DNA of 64,000 nucleotides. Source: Azonexus hydrophilus. GTDB taxonomy: Bacteria; Pseudomonadota; Gammaproteobacteria; Burkholderiales; Rhodocyclaceae. The notes under the pieces are model-generated. The model saw only the letters and a list, made by a program, of their open reading frames with translations, was not told the DNA's origin and did not search any database. Made by a program: the position numbers and the translations under genes. Below are positions 17,401 through 25,280 of this stretch, in pieces; positions within the stretch are counted from its first letter, which is position 1, and the number at the start of each line of letters is the position of its first letter. The stretch is from assembly GCF_001956855.1 (NCBI RefSeq), contig NZ_MTHD01000004.1, positions 62,001-126,000 of the forward strand. The letters are read 5' to 3'.

Positions 17401-17888
17401 AACAGCGCCTCCCAGGCCCGCGCCCGCTCGGCGGCAAGGTCGAAATTACCGTTCAGCAGGGCTTCGCCGACATCGCCAAGATGCGCGCCGGACAGTGCGA
17501 TCAGGCCATCGCAACCGATCTCGGCAAACCATTCACGGCGAATTTCGGCACGATCCCGCCGTCCTTCGATCAGATAGGCTTTGGTCAGCAACTCGCACAA
17601 CTGCTGGTAACCACGGCGATTGCGCACCAGCAGCAGCAGGCGGTAGGCATCTTCCGGGGCTTCCGCATTGGCAATCCAGACATCCGCGCCGGCAACCGGC
17701 TTGACGCCCTTGCCGCGGGCACCGGTGTAAAACTTGACCAGACCGAACAGGTTGCCGAGATCGGTCAGCGCCAGCGCCGGCATGGCATCGCCGGCGGCAC
17801 GCTTGACGGCATCACCGACGCGGACGATGCCGTCGGTGACAGAGTATTCGGAGTGGAGGCGAAGATGGACGTAGCGCGGCGAATTCAT
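14445..17888 (-). CDS. dnaE: DNA polymerase III alpha subunit
   Basis: Encodes 1147 residues, close to E. coli DnaE (1160). The N-terminal PHP domain starts at HLRLHSEYSVTDG; the polymerase core carries GPGRGSGAGSLVAYSL and the catalytic aspartates in MPDFDIDF; helix-hairpin-helix and OB-fold regions follow (VVGVRTQMTRRGKMLFVQI near residue 1000). It is the replicative polymerase acting with DnaQ/HolE and the beta clamp. The ATG gives the family N-terminus MNSPRYVHLRLH. It stands alone on the minus strand between a transporter gene upstream and the convergent chemoreceptor gene. A long antisense reading frame on the plus strand is an artefact of codon bias. Confidence 0.98.
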   Translation of the reverse strand: MNSPRYVHLRLHSEYSVTDGIVRVGDAVKRAAGDAMPALALTDLGNLFGLVKFYTGARGKGVKPVAGADVWIANAEAPEDAYRLLLLVRNRRGYQQLCELLTKAYLIEGRRDRAEIRREWFAEIGCDGLIALSGAHLGDVGEALLNGNFDLAAERARAWEALFPGAFYLEVQRYGQQQQEAIVQQTADLAGETGIPLVATHPVQFMNRDDFRAHEARVCIAEGYVLGDTRRPKIYTEEQYFKTQAEMVELFADLPEALENTLEIARRCNIEMTLGKNFLPDFPIPPGMTIDEYLVDEARKGLEVRLVELYPDPEVRLQRRPEYDERLVFECNTIVQMGFPGYFLIVADFINWAKNNGVPVGPGRGSGAGSLVAYSLRITDLDPLEYALLFERFLNPERVSMPDFDIDFCQDNRWRVIEYVREHYGADAVSQIATFGTMSSKAVIRDVGRVFGLPYSMCDRISKLIPIVQNKPVSLAEALEQEPQLKEMMQGDGDGETIRELFDLAGRLEDLTRNVGMHAGGVLIAPGKITDFCPIYQATGSDASPVSQFDKDDVEKAGLVKFDFLGLRNLTIIELAVEYIRRMTGEKLDLMSLGFTDPAAYQILKDANTTAIFQVESEGMKKLLKKLAPDRFEDIIAVLALYRPGPLGSGMVDDFILRKKGQQKIDYFHPDLTACLSPTYGVIVYQEQVMQISQIIGGYTLGGADMLRRAMGKKKPEEMAKHRETIAAGAKEKGYDPALAEQLFDLMTKFAEYGFNKSHTAAYAVVTYHTAWLKAHHCAAFMAATMSSDMDNTDSVKIFYEDTIANKVKVLGPDVNASAYRFEPVDRQTIRYGLGAVKGTGEQAVNVILQARTDGGPFKDLFDFCRRCDKRMVNRRTTEALIRAGAFDSIDADRAKLLASVGIAMEFAEQAERNAMQTSLFDIGDVAEDHAPQYLVVKPWDEKTRLMEEKTALGFFFSGHPYNTCKKELSRFIRRPLNRLEPAKELTKLAGIVVGVRTQMTRRGKMLFVQIDDGTAMVEVSVFNELFEAERAKIVTDEVLVIEGKVSYDDFSGGNRVVADKLMTLGEARGSSAKCLLLKMNGSSDARRLRSLLQPFAPGPAAVRIRYRNTTAECELQVGPALRVRLDDALLEALNGWLQPENVEIVY

Positions 17889-17913
17889 CGCCGGGATTTT
17901 AACCCGCCAGCGC

Positions 17914-19068
17914 TCATCGCGGCGGCCGGAGCTTGAGAACGAGCAGGCCGAGGAGCAATCCCCAGAAGGCGCTGCCGATCCCGAACAGCGACATGCCGGA
18001 AGCCGTGCCCAGGAAGGTCACCAGTGCCGCTTCCCGCTCACGCTCCTCGGCCAGCGCCGCGGCGAGGCTGTTGCCGATGGTGCCGAGTAGCGCTAGGCCG
18101 GCGATGGCGGCGACCAGTTCGGCCGGCAGGGCGGCAAAAAGTCCGGCAACCGTCGCCCCGAAGAGGCCGGTCAGCAAGTAGAAACAACCGGCCCACACGG
18201 CCGCCCGGTAGCGTTGCGCCGGGTCCGGATCGGCTGCCGGGCTCATGCAGATGGCGGCAGTGATCGCTGCCAGGTTGAAGGCGAAACCACCGAATGGTGC
18301 CAGCACCAGTCCGGTCACACCAGTCCAGGTGATCAGCGGCGACGCCGGCGTCTGGTAGCCATTGGCGCGCAGCACGGCGAGGCCCGGCACGTTCTGGCTG
18401 GCCATGGTGACGATGAACAGTGGCAGACCGATACCGATCAGCACGGTCGGCGAAAACACCGGGCTCGTCCACAGCGGAACGGCAAAACTCAGGCTCACCG
18501 CGTCGCTGCGAATCAGGCCGCTGCTGGCGGCAACGATCAGGCCGACCAGGAAAGCCAGCGGCACGGCATAGCGCGGCGCCCAGCGCCGGCCGGCAAGATA
18601 GACGGCAAACATCAGGCCGACCAGCAACAGTTGCGTAGTCAGGGAGGTGAACAGGGCCAGCCCGAAACGGGCCAGCACGCCGGCCAGCAGGGCGCCGGCC
18701 AGCGCTTTCGGGACATGACGCATGATCGCTTCGAACAGGCCGAAGACACCGCAGACGACAATCAGCGCCGAAGCGAACAGAAAGGCACCGATCGCCTCGG
18801 CCATCGGCACCCCGGCCAGACCGACCGCCAGCAACGCCGCCCCCGGCGTGGACCAGGCCGTCAGCACCGGCGCGCGAAAGCGCAGCGACAGCCCGACCGA
18901 TGTCGCGAACATGCCGATGCCCAGCGCCCACAACCAGGAACTGATGTGCTCCGCCGAACCACCGGCGGCACTGGCCGCCTGAAAAACGATGGCGGCCGAA
19001 CTGGTGTAACCAACGAGGACGGCAATGAAACCGGCGGTCAGATGGGACAGGGAAAACAGGCGACGCAT
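17914..19068 (-). CDS. benE: BenE-family (benzoate/H+ symporter type) transporter
   Basis: Encodes 384 residues with about 11-12 hydrophobic segments across its length. The N-terminal region (LTAGFIAVLVGYTSSAAIVF) and the segment FIVTMASQNVPGLAVLRANG near residues 220-240 are typical of the BenE/YdcO family of inner-membrane symporters. BenE of Acinetobacter imports benzoate, but many homologues such as E. coli YdcO sit outside aromatic pathways; no benzoate genes are seen here, so the substrate is open. It is divergent from the crotonase gene, 115 bases apart, and ends 25 bases before the dnaE start on the same strand. Confidence 0.88.
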   Translation of the reverse strand: MRRLFSLSHLTAGFIAVLVGYTSSAAIVFQAASAAGGSAEHISSWLWALGIGMFATSVGLSLRFRAPVLTAWSTPGAALLAVGLAGVPMAEAIGAFLFASALIVVCGVFGLFEAIMRHVPKALAGALLAGVLARFGLALFTSLTTQLLLVGLMFAVYLAGRRWAPRYAVPLAFLVGLIVAASSGLIRSDAVSLSFAVPLWTSPVFSPTVLIGIGLPLFIVTMASQNVPGLAVLRANGYQTPASPLITWTGVTGLVLAPFGGFAFNLAAITAAICMSPAADPDPAQRYRAAVWAGCFYLLTGLFGATVAGLFAALPAELVAAIAGLALLGTIGNSLAAALAEEREREAALVTFLGTASGMSLFGIGSAFWGLLLGLLVLKLRPPR

Positions 19069-19183
19069 GACGGTGGCTTCGAAAAATTAGTCGCAAATCA
19101 TATCAGCTTGGCTGCTGACTGGAGCCGTCCCGGCTTCTCAGGTACATTCGCGGATCAATCAGTAAAACCAAAAGGAGACCACG

Positions 19184-19975
19184 ATGAACAGCCCGAACGA
19201 ACCCTGCCTGCTGCGCGCCGACCGCGCTGACGGCCTGACCACGCTGACCCTGAACCGCCCGGGACAGTTCAATTCCCTGTCGCGCGAGATGTTGACCGCA
19301 ATACAGCAGGAACTCGATGCCATCGCCGCCGATCCGGCGGTACGCGTGGTCGTCATCGGCGGCGCCGGCAAGGCCTTCTGCGCCGGCCATGACCTCAAGG
19401 AAATGCGCGCCAATCACGACAAGGCCTTCATGCAGGCACTGTTCAAGCAGTGCGGCGAGCTGATGCTGACGATCACCCGCATGCCGCAACCGGTGATCGC
19501 CCGCGTCCACGGCATCGCCACTGCCGCCGGCTGCCAGCTGGTGTCGATGTGCGATCTGGCGGTCGCCGCCGACGTCGCCAAATTCGCCGTTTCCGGCATC
19601 AACGTCGGCCTCTTCTGCTCGACGCCAGCTGTCGGCCTGGCACGCAATCTCGGCCGCAAAAATGCCCTGGAAATGCTGTTGACCGGAGAATTCATCGACG
19701 CCATGGAGGCCCGCGCCAAAGGCCTGGTCAATCGCGTCGTCCCCGCCGATGCTCTGGATGCCGAGATTGAACGCCTGGCACAGTCCATCCTGGCCAAGAG
19801 CGCCGTTGCCGTGCGTATCGGCAAGGGCATGTTCTACAAGCAGCTGGAAATGGGGCTGGCCGAAGCCTACGACTATGCCGGCGAAGTCATGGCCTGCAAC
19901 ATGATGAGCGAGGATGCCGGCGAAGGCATCGACGCTTTCATGCAGAAACGCAAACCGGACTACAAGGGCTGCTGA
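19184..19975 (+). CDS. Crotonase-superfamily protein lacking both hydratase glutamates (ECHDC3-like)
   Basis: Encodes 263 residues with the crotonase fold and CoA-binding/oxyanion region AGKAFCAGHDL (about 61-71) and GIATAAGCQLV (110-120). In enoyl-CoA hydratases two glutamates do catalysis; here the first position is Q118 (GCQLV instead of GCEL) and the second is about G138 (SGINVGLFCSTPAVGLAR). This VGLFCSTP region resembles the ECHDC3 subgroup, which also lacks these residues. It is therefore probably not an ordinary beta-oxidation hydratase; another CoA reaction is likely. A strong AGGAG site precedes the ATG. No other fatty-acid genes are adjacent. The stop lies directly next to the convergent GGDEF-EAL gene. 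Confidence 0.88.
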   Translation: MNSPNEPCLLRADRADGLTTLTLNRPGQFNSLSREMLTAIQQELDAIAADPAVRVVVIGGAGKAFCAGHDLKEMRANHDKAFMQALFKQCGELMLTITRMPQPVIARVHGIATAAGCQLVSMCDLAVAADVAKFAVSGINVGLFCSTPAVGLARNLGRKNALEMLLTGEFIDAMEARAKGLVNRVVPADALDAEIERLAQSILAKSAVAVRIGKGMFYKQLEMGLAEAYDYAGEVMACNMMSEDAGEGIDAFMQKRKPDYKGC

Positions 19976-22534
19976 TCAGGCCGGCGGCTGCCAGTCCCGC
20001 GGGATGATCTGCGGGGCTGGGCGGCCGATGTAATAGCCCTGCGCCCGGTGGATTTCCATCCGCTCGAGTTCGCGCAGGACCTCCGGCGATTCCACGTATT
20101 CGGCGACCACGGCAATGCCCATCTCGCGGGCCAGCGAGCGGATGCTGGTGACGAAAGTCCGGTCCTTGTCGCTGTTCAGCATGTTGGCGATGAAATCGCC
20201 CTCGATCTTCAGATAATCGATCGGGAAGCGGCGCAGATAGTGGAACGACGAGAAGCCCGAACCGAAGTCGTCGATCGCCAGCTTGAAGCCGTCGGCCTTG
20301 AGGTCGATCAGGAAACGTTCGAGCAGCGCCAGATTCTTCACCGTATCGCGCTCGGTGATCTCGAAAACGATACGATCAGGCGGCACATCGCTGGCGGCAA
20401 TGATGCGCCGCAGATCGCGGGCAAATTCGCTGAAGACCAGTGCCCGCGGCGACAGGTTGACGAATATCTCGCCATCGTGCCCCTGTGCCGACAAGGCCTT
20501 GAGCGCCCGTTCCAGCACCAGCATGTCGAGACGATGGATGACACCGATCTTCTCGGCAATCTCGACAAACTCGTCGGCGCGGATCATCTGCCCTTCCAGG
20601 TCGATACGCGACAGGACTTCATAGGCCACGATCTGGCGCGTCGCCACATCCAGCACCGGCTGGAAGTAGGGAATCACGCGCTGGTTTTCGATGGCCTCGA
20701 TGACCATCAGGCTCTTCTGGGAAATATCCCGGAAAATCTCGACGACGTCATCCTGCGACGGCACCGCCACCTGGTCCTTGCCCGCCACCTTGGCCCGGTA
20801 CATCATGTTGTCGGCGAACATCAGCAGGTCCTTGGTGCTGTCCGCATGATCCGGATAGACGGCCAGGCCGATCGACGCCGTGCCGTGCAGGCGCACGCCT
20901 TCCGGGGTGACGATTTCCAGTTGCTCGATGGCAGCGCGAATGCGCTGGGCGACCACGACCACCGTTTCCTGCGTGGCCTCGGGCAGCAGCGCGACAAACT
21001 CGTCACCGCCGTAACGGGCCAGGATGTCGCCATCGCGCAGGGCACCCTGCACCTGCCGGGCAAAGCGCTGCAGATAGGTATCGCCCACGGCGTGGCCGTG
21101 GTTGTCGTTGACCAGCTTGAAGTTGTCCAGGTCGATCAGCAGCAGGCCGAAACTATAGCCGTGGCGCTGCGCCCGACCCACCTCGTACGACGACAGCTCC
21201 CAGAACACCCGCTGGTTGAACAGGTCGGTCAGCGGATCGCGGGTGGCATAGTATTCCAGGTCACGCGTGTACTTGTAGATCGCCTTCACCGAACCGACGA
21301 CATTGAGCAGCGTGGACAACACGCTTTCAACCACCAGATAGCGGGTTTCATCCTCGAGCACACCGGCATGCACGCCGATGCCCACAATACCGCCGATCTT
21401 CGGCTTGTCCACGAAGAAGGACTTGACCCGTACCGCCACCTCGTCGTCGCTCAGTTCAATCAGCAGGCCATCGGTATTGGCAATGTGGTGGTGAATGGCG
21501 AAAGCCCCGGTATCGGAGAAATTCGCTGTGCGCAGCAATTCCTCCCGGATATGGAATTCCATCCGTTTCTTGGTTTCCCCCGTTACCGGGCCGAACCAGA
21601 AGACTTCCAGATCGAACATCTCGTCATCGATCTTGAAGATGGAGAACAGCATGTGCGCCGGCAGGATGCCATTGATGTCAATCAGCAGGCGGCAGACGTA
21701 CTCACGCCAGTCTCGTACGACATCGGCCGTGATGACGAATTTTTCCAGCAACCCGATTTCGAAAGTCAGGATTTCCTTGTCGACGGCGATGCCTCGAACC
21801 TTGTCCAGCAAGGCACGCAGGGCATCATCGATGCGGTTCAGTTCGACAAAACCGAAATCGCGTTCGGCCACCACCAGAGCCTTCAGATCGGACACCGCGC
21901 CAACCTGCTCGAACTCCTCCTGCAAGCTGGCCACCGCGTTTTCGATCCGGCGACCGACCCACCATACTGCGGCGCCGGCCAGGATACCGGCAAGCGGTAG
22001 CAGCAGGGCGAAGGCCAGCAACAATTCGCGCCGCGCATCGGCCAGCAGGCCGGCGTATTCCTGCCGTACCTCAATGGCCCCCAGGGCCACCCCGGGCGTG
22101 GCGTTGACATGACATTTCAGGCAACGTTCATCGGCCAGCAAGGGATAAACATGGCGAGACTCCTCGCTGGTATCGATACGTACAGACTCACCAGTGGCCA
22201 GCGACTGGCGCAGGACATCGTCAAGCTCCGGCTGGGCGATGACGCCATAGACATCGACCACCAGCGGACCGCGATAGATCTGCACCTGCATGCTGCTGCC
22301 AGTGCCCGAGCTAGCCATGCTGCGGAGGAAATCGTCTGCCTGGCTGCGGCTCCAGCCCTGGCTCATCAACTGGTACATCGCGGCAAAGGTGATCCGGGTC
22401 GCGGCATCCGATGCGCGCGCCGCGTTGGTCCGCACGATGTTGTCGAAAACCCTATCCAGCGACCAGTAAGCGCCGCCAAAGAACAAGGCGGCAACAACGG
22501 CCGAGGTTGCCAGAATGAAACTGTTTATGCGCAT
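19976..22534 (-). CDS. GGDEF-EAL cyclic-di-GMP protein with periplasmic c-type heme motif
   Basis: Encodes 852 residues from the ATG at 22534. Layout: one N-terminal membrane helix (6-27), a periplasmic DUF3365-type domain (about 30-170) containing CLKCH at 138-142, a second helix (170-193), a long linker with a probable GAF-like domain (about 270-410), a GGDEF domain (R507-Y-GGDEF at 509-513, with the RxxD inhibitory site at R500-D503) and an EAL domain (motif EVL at 639-641). The CxxCH motif in an exported domain predicts covalent heme c, so redox or gas sensing is likely, coupled to c-di-GMP synthesis, breakdown or both. A GGGAG site precedes the ATG but lies within a hairpin. Confidence 0.9.
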   Translation of the reverse strand: MRINSFILATSAVVAALFFGGAYWSLDRVFDNIVRTNAARASDAATRITFAAMYQLMSQGWSRSQADDFLRSMASSGTGSSMQVQIYRGPLVVDVYGVIAQPELDDVLRQSLATGESVRIDTSEESRHVYPLLADERCLKCHVNATPGVALGAIEVRQEYAGLLADARRELLLAFALLLPLAGILAGAAVWWVGRRIENAVASLQEEFEQVGAVSDLKALVVAERDFGFVELNRIDDALRALLDKVRGIAVDKEILTFEIGLLEKFVITADVVRDWREYVCRLLIDINGILPAHMLFSIFKIDDEMFDLEVFWFGPVTGETKKRMEFHIREELLRTANFSDTGAFAIHHHIANTDGLLIELSDDEVAVRVKSFFVDKPKIGGIVGIGVHAGVLEDETRYLVVESVLSTLLNVVGSVKAIYKYTRDLEYYATRDPLTDLFNQRVFWELSSYEVGRAQRHGYSFGLLLIDLDNFKLVNDNHGHAVGDTYLQRFARQVQGALRDGDILARYGGDEFVALLPEATQETVVVVAQRIRAAIEQLEIVTPEGVRLHGTASIGLAVYPDHADSTKDLLMFADNMMYRAKVAGKDQVAVPSQDDVVEIFRDISQKSLMVIEAIENQRVIPYFQPVLDVATRQIVAYEVLSRIDLEGQMIRADEFVEIAEKIGVIHRLDMLVLERALKALSAQGHDGEIFVNLSPRALVFSEFARDLRRIIAASDVPPDRIVFEITERDTVKNLALLERFLIDLKADGFKLAIDDFGSGFSSFHYLRRFPIDYLKIEGDFIANMLNSDKDRTFVTSIRSLAREMGIAVVAEYVESPEVLRELERMEIHRAQGYYIGRPAPQIIPRDWQPPA

Positions 22535-22538
22535 AGCA

Positions 22539-22555
22539 CTCTCCCGGGGGGAGAG
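22539..22555 (-). promoter_or_regulatory. Hairpin overlapping the ribosome-binding site of the GGDEF-EAL gene
   Basis: CTCTCC (22539-22544) and GGAGAG (22550-22555) are perfect inverted arms with a five-base GC loop. On the minus-strand transcript the stem contains the purine stretch just before the ATG at 22534 and could mask the ribosome-binding site. Confidence 0.35.
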
Positions 22556-22638
22556 ATTATCACCAAACCTGCAAAAAACGGCCCGGCCACTGCCAAAAAC
22601 CACATACCTGGCAAGCCTATTCAAAGCCGGCAGACGGT

Positions 22639-22644
22639 TACAAT
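22639..22644 (+). promoter_or_regulatory. -10-like TACAAT close to the start codon of the sialidase-like gene
   Basis: TACAAT ends six bases before the ATG at 22651, so transcription from it would begin at or next to the start codon, suggesting a leaderless mRNA; no clear -35 or ribosome-binding site is seen. The surrounding CGGTTACAATT is identical to that before the gene at 12203. Confidence 0.3.
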
Positions 22645-22650
22645 TCCGCC

Positions 22651-23793
22651 ATGCAAGAATCTCTCGCAATCATTCGCACCCTGTCGCCAGCCAGTCGTCG
22701 CTGGCTGGCCACTGCCGCCTTTTCCGTGGCGCTGGGCGCCGCCTTCTGGCAGGCACCGCAGTCACCAGCTGCCGCCTTCATTGCGCCACCGCCCCCCATC
22801 GACAGCCAGTTACCGCCCCTGCAGCAGAGCGAAATGCTGCCCGGCGTCGCCCGCATGGCCGCCGCCCCCAGCCTGGCCCAGCTCGCCGATGGCCGCATTG
22901 CTGCCAGTTGGGTATCCGGCGCCGAAAACGTGCGTGAACAGGAAGTCATCTGGTTCAGCACCCGTGACGATCACGGCTGGAGCGAACCCTATCCGGTCAG
23001 CACGCGCGAGGAGACGGCCGGCAGCATCTTTGCGCACATCCGGCAGATCGATACGCCGGTGCTGTTCCAGCATGGCGATTTGCTCCACCTCTGGTACACC
23101 GCGACCAGCATCGGGGGCCACGCCGGCCAGACGATCATTCACACGCATTCCACCGATGGCGGCCAGCGCTGGCAAAAACCGGTGCGCCTCCAGACCACGC
23201 CGTTCGGCAACAACGGCATGCTGCTGGGCACCCCGCCGCTGCCGCTCGCCGACGGCGGTATCGGCCTGCCTGCCAGCCAGCGCCTGTTCTCGCACCATGG
23301 AGAATGGCTACGCCTCGATGCACAGGGCCGGGTGCTCGACAAGGCACGCCTGCCTCTGGCGTCGGCAGCCCTGCAACCGGCCGTTTTCGCCCTCGATGCC
23401 AACCGGGCACTGGCCATCCTGCGCGACGGCCGGCAATTGCGCGCGGCCGCCACCGACAACGGCGGCCAGGCCTGGCACGCCGTCGACTTTCCCGAAATGC
23501 CCAACCCCGACACCCCCATTGCCTTGCAGCGCCTGCCCAGCGGCCGCCTGCTGCTGGCCGGCAACACCGGCGAAGGCCGAGGCACCCTGGCTTTGTGGCT
23601 TGGCGATGCCAGTGCGACGCAATGGCGCCAGGCTCACCTCGTCGAATCTGCCGGCGATGCCGCTGCCGACTTTTCCGAGCCGTCGCTATTGCTCGCCCGG
23701 GACGGCCGCATCCATCTGGCCTACGCCTGGCGGCGGCAAGGCATCCGTCACCTGAGTTTCAGCGAAGCCTGGCTGGATGGAGAAATGCGATGA
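22651..23793 (+). CDS. Exported sialidase-like (BNR-repeat) beta-propeller protein
   Basis: Encodes 380 residues. An N-terminal hydrophobic segment (WLATAAFSVALGAAFW, about 18-33) is a signal anchor or signal peptide. The rest resembles BNR_2/exo-sialidase-type six-bladed propellers, with repeated Asp-box-like turns (HSTDGGQRWQKPV near 165 and AATDNGGQAWHAV near 270, pattern S/T-x-D-x-G-x-x-W). The family includes sialidases, but many bacterial members act on other glycans or have no known activity, so the function is open. Its stop overlaps the ATG of the following membrane-protein gene by four bases, pointing to a two-gene unit. Confidence 0.8.
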   Translation: MQESLAIIRTLSPASRRWLATAAFSVALGAAFWQAPQSPAAAFIAPPPPIDSQLPPLQQSEMLPGVARMAAAPSLAQLADGRIAASWVSGAENVREQEVIWFSTRDDHGWSEPYPVSTREETAGSIFAHIRQIDTPVLFQHGDLLHLWYTATSIGGHAGQTIIHTHSTDGGQRWQKPVRLQTTPFGNNGMLLGTPPLPLADGGIGLPASQRLFSHHGEWLRLDAQGRVLDKARLPLASAALQPAVFALDANRALAILRDGRQLRAAATDNGGQAWHAVDFPEMPNPDTPIALQRLPSGRLLLAGNTGEGRGTLALWLGDASATQWRQAHLVESAGDAAADFSEPSLLLARDGRIHLAYAWRRQGIRHLSFSEAWLDGEMR

Positions 23794-24338
23794 GTCCGCT
23801 GGCTGCTTACGGTCTACTCGCCCACGGCCTGATTTTTGGCGCCCTGGCCAGCCTGCTGCCATTGGGCATCCTGCGCCCGCATGCCGCACTGGCGGCAACG
23901 ACCGTCGCCCTGCTCGCCGGCATCGCACCGGTGATGCATGCGACCTTCGGCACGCCATCGGTGACCTTGCTGATGCTGGCCATCCTGCACCTGCCGGCCA
24001 AACCGATGGCCCCACTCACCTACCCGGGCGCCCTCGGCCTGCTGGCCTTTGCTGGACTGTTCTACCCGGCAGCGCTGGGCTGGGGCTCCTTCGACCCCTA
24101 CGCCCTCGGCTACCAACCCTGGGCGCTGCTGGCCGCATTGATCCCGGTCGGATTCGCGCTCTGGCTACGCCGGATGAATACCTGGTTGCTTATCCTGGCA
24201 GTCGATCTCGCAGCCTACGCCAGCGGCATTTTCGCCAACCTCTGGGATGTGCTGTTCGACCCGCTGCTGGTTTTCGTGGCGTTCTGCATCGTGCTGCAAC
24301 ACCACGTGGTGCGCTTCATCGCCGCAAGGCGTCGCTGA
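23790..24338 (+). CDS. Hypothetical polytopic membrane protein paired with the sialidase-like protein
   Basis: Encodes 182 residues, mostly hydrophobic, with about five or six predicted membrane helices and an Arg-rich end (RFIAARRR). I do not recognise the family. The ATG overlaps the upstream stop (ATGA), so it is translationally coupled to the propeller protein, suggesting they act together at the inner membrane. The 3' end overlaps the convergent double-receiver gene by 23 bases. Confidence 0.75.
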   Translation: MSPLAAYGLLAHGLIFGALASLLPLGILRPHAALAATTVALLAGIAPVMHATFGTPSVTLLMLAILHLPAKPMAPLTYPGALGLLAFAGLFYPAALGWGSFDPYALGYQPWALLAALIPVGFALWLRRMNTWLLILAVDLAAYASGIFANLWDVLFDPLLVFVAFCIVLQHHVVRFIAARRR

Positions 24339-25119
24339 TCAGACGGCGGATGCTCGAAGCCTCGAAGGGCTTGTCGCAGATGGCCGAAACACCAGCACGC
24401 TCGACGGCAGCGAGGCGCCCCATGTTCTGCTCGCTGGTCACCATCAGCACCGGCACTTCGGCCTGCCAGCTTTGCGTGCGAATGTACTCGGTCAATTCGC
24501 GGCCATCCATTTCCGGCATGTTGTAGTCGGTGATCACCAGGTCGAACATGCTTTCCTGCAGCACGCCAACCGCCTGCTTGCCATCGACACACTCGGTAAT
24601 GCGCTCGATCCCCAGCTCCTCGAGCAAGCGCCGCAAATGGTGCCGGGAAGCGATGCTGTCATCGACCACCAGCACGCGCAGGCCCTCGATATCGGCGACG
24701 TCGATATCCTCCGGCGGGTTCAGGTAATCGGCCGCCGCGTACAAGGCTCGCGACAATTGCTGCTCGGTAAAAGGCTTGGCAACGATGGAACAGGCGCCCG
24801 ACTGGCGCACCGGTTCCAGCACCTGCGGCCGCGTTTCGCTGGAGACGAGAATGAAGGGAATGCTTTCCAGGTCGGGGTCGGCACGCATGGCGGTGACCAG
24901 ATCGGTTCCTGCCATGTCCGGCAGATACATGCTGCTGATCACGACCAGCCCCTCACCGCCTCCGCCCCGCAGCGAGTCGAGCGCAGCCGCCCCGGCAGTG
25001 ACCACCGCGATACGGCGAACGCCTTGATTCTCGAGCATGCGCGTAACAACATGCGCCTGCATCTGGGAAGGTTCAACGAGCAGGATGCCGAGGTCAGTCA
25101 GCGAGGTGGTCAGGGCCAT
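24316..25119 (-). CDS. Two-receiver response regulator with a degenerate first receiver
   Basis: Encodes 267 residues made of two receiver domains and no output domain. The second (about 146-267) has the acidic pair D153/D154, phosphoacceptor D198 (VITDYNMPEMDG), a serine in VTSEQN and a lysine in CDKPF. In the first (about 8-130) the equivalent aspartate is S63 (VVISSMYLPDMAG) and the acidic pair is E16-P17, so it should not be phosphorylated, although its lysine (AKPF) remains. It may act as a dimerisation or docking domain. GGAG precedes the ATG, and TATAGT at 25152-25157 (minus strand) is a possible -10. No kinase is adjacent. Confidence 0.88.
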   Translation of the reverse strand: MALTTSLTDLGILLVEPSQMQAHVVTRMLENQGVRRIAVVTAGAAALDSLRGGGGEGLVVISSMYLPDMAGTDLVTAMRADPDLESIPFILVSSETRPQVLEPVRQSGACSIVAKPFTEQQLSRALYAAADYLNPPEDIDVADIEGLRVLVVDDSIASRHHLRRLLEELGIERITECVDGKQAVGVLQESMFDLVITDYNMPEMDGRELTEYIRTQSWQAEVPVLMVTSEQNMGRLAAVERAGVSAICDKPFEASSIRRLISDALRR

Positions 25120-25280
25120 GCGAGGTCACTCCGGGTACCGGGAATGACCTTACTATAGCAGCCGGACGCTGACTTGAAGTTGGCAGCTGAGCCAGGCAAT
25201 GCATGCAGTCACTGCAGCCGCCTGAAATGTCAGCGACGTCAGCTTTCGTTATCTGGATGAACTCAGCCAATCAAACACCC

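Noticed and set aside
15009..17936. 975-codon plus-strand open frame opposite dnaE
   Set aside because: It is antisense to a certain DnaE gene; high GC and codon bias leave stops rare on the opposite strand. Composition is His/Arg/Asp-rich with no recognisable domain.
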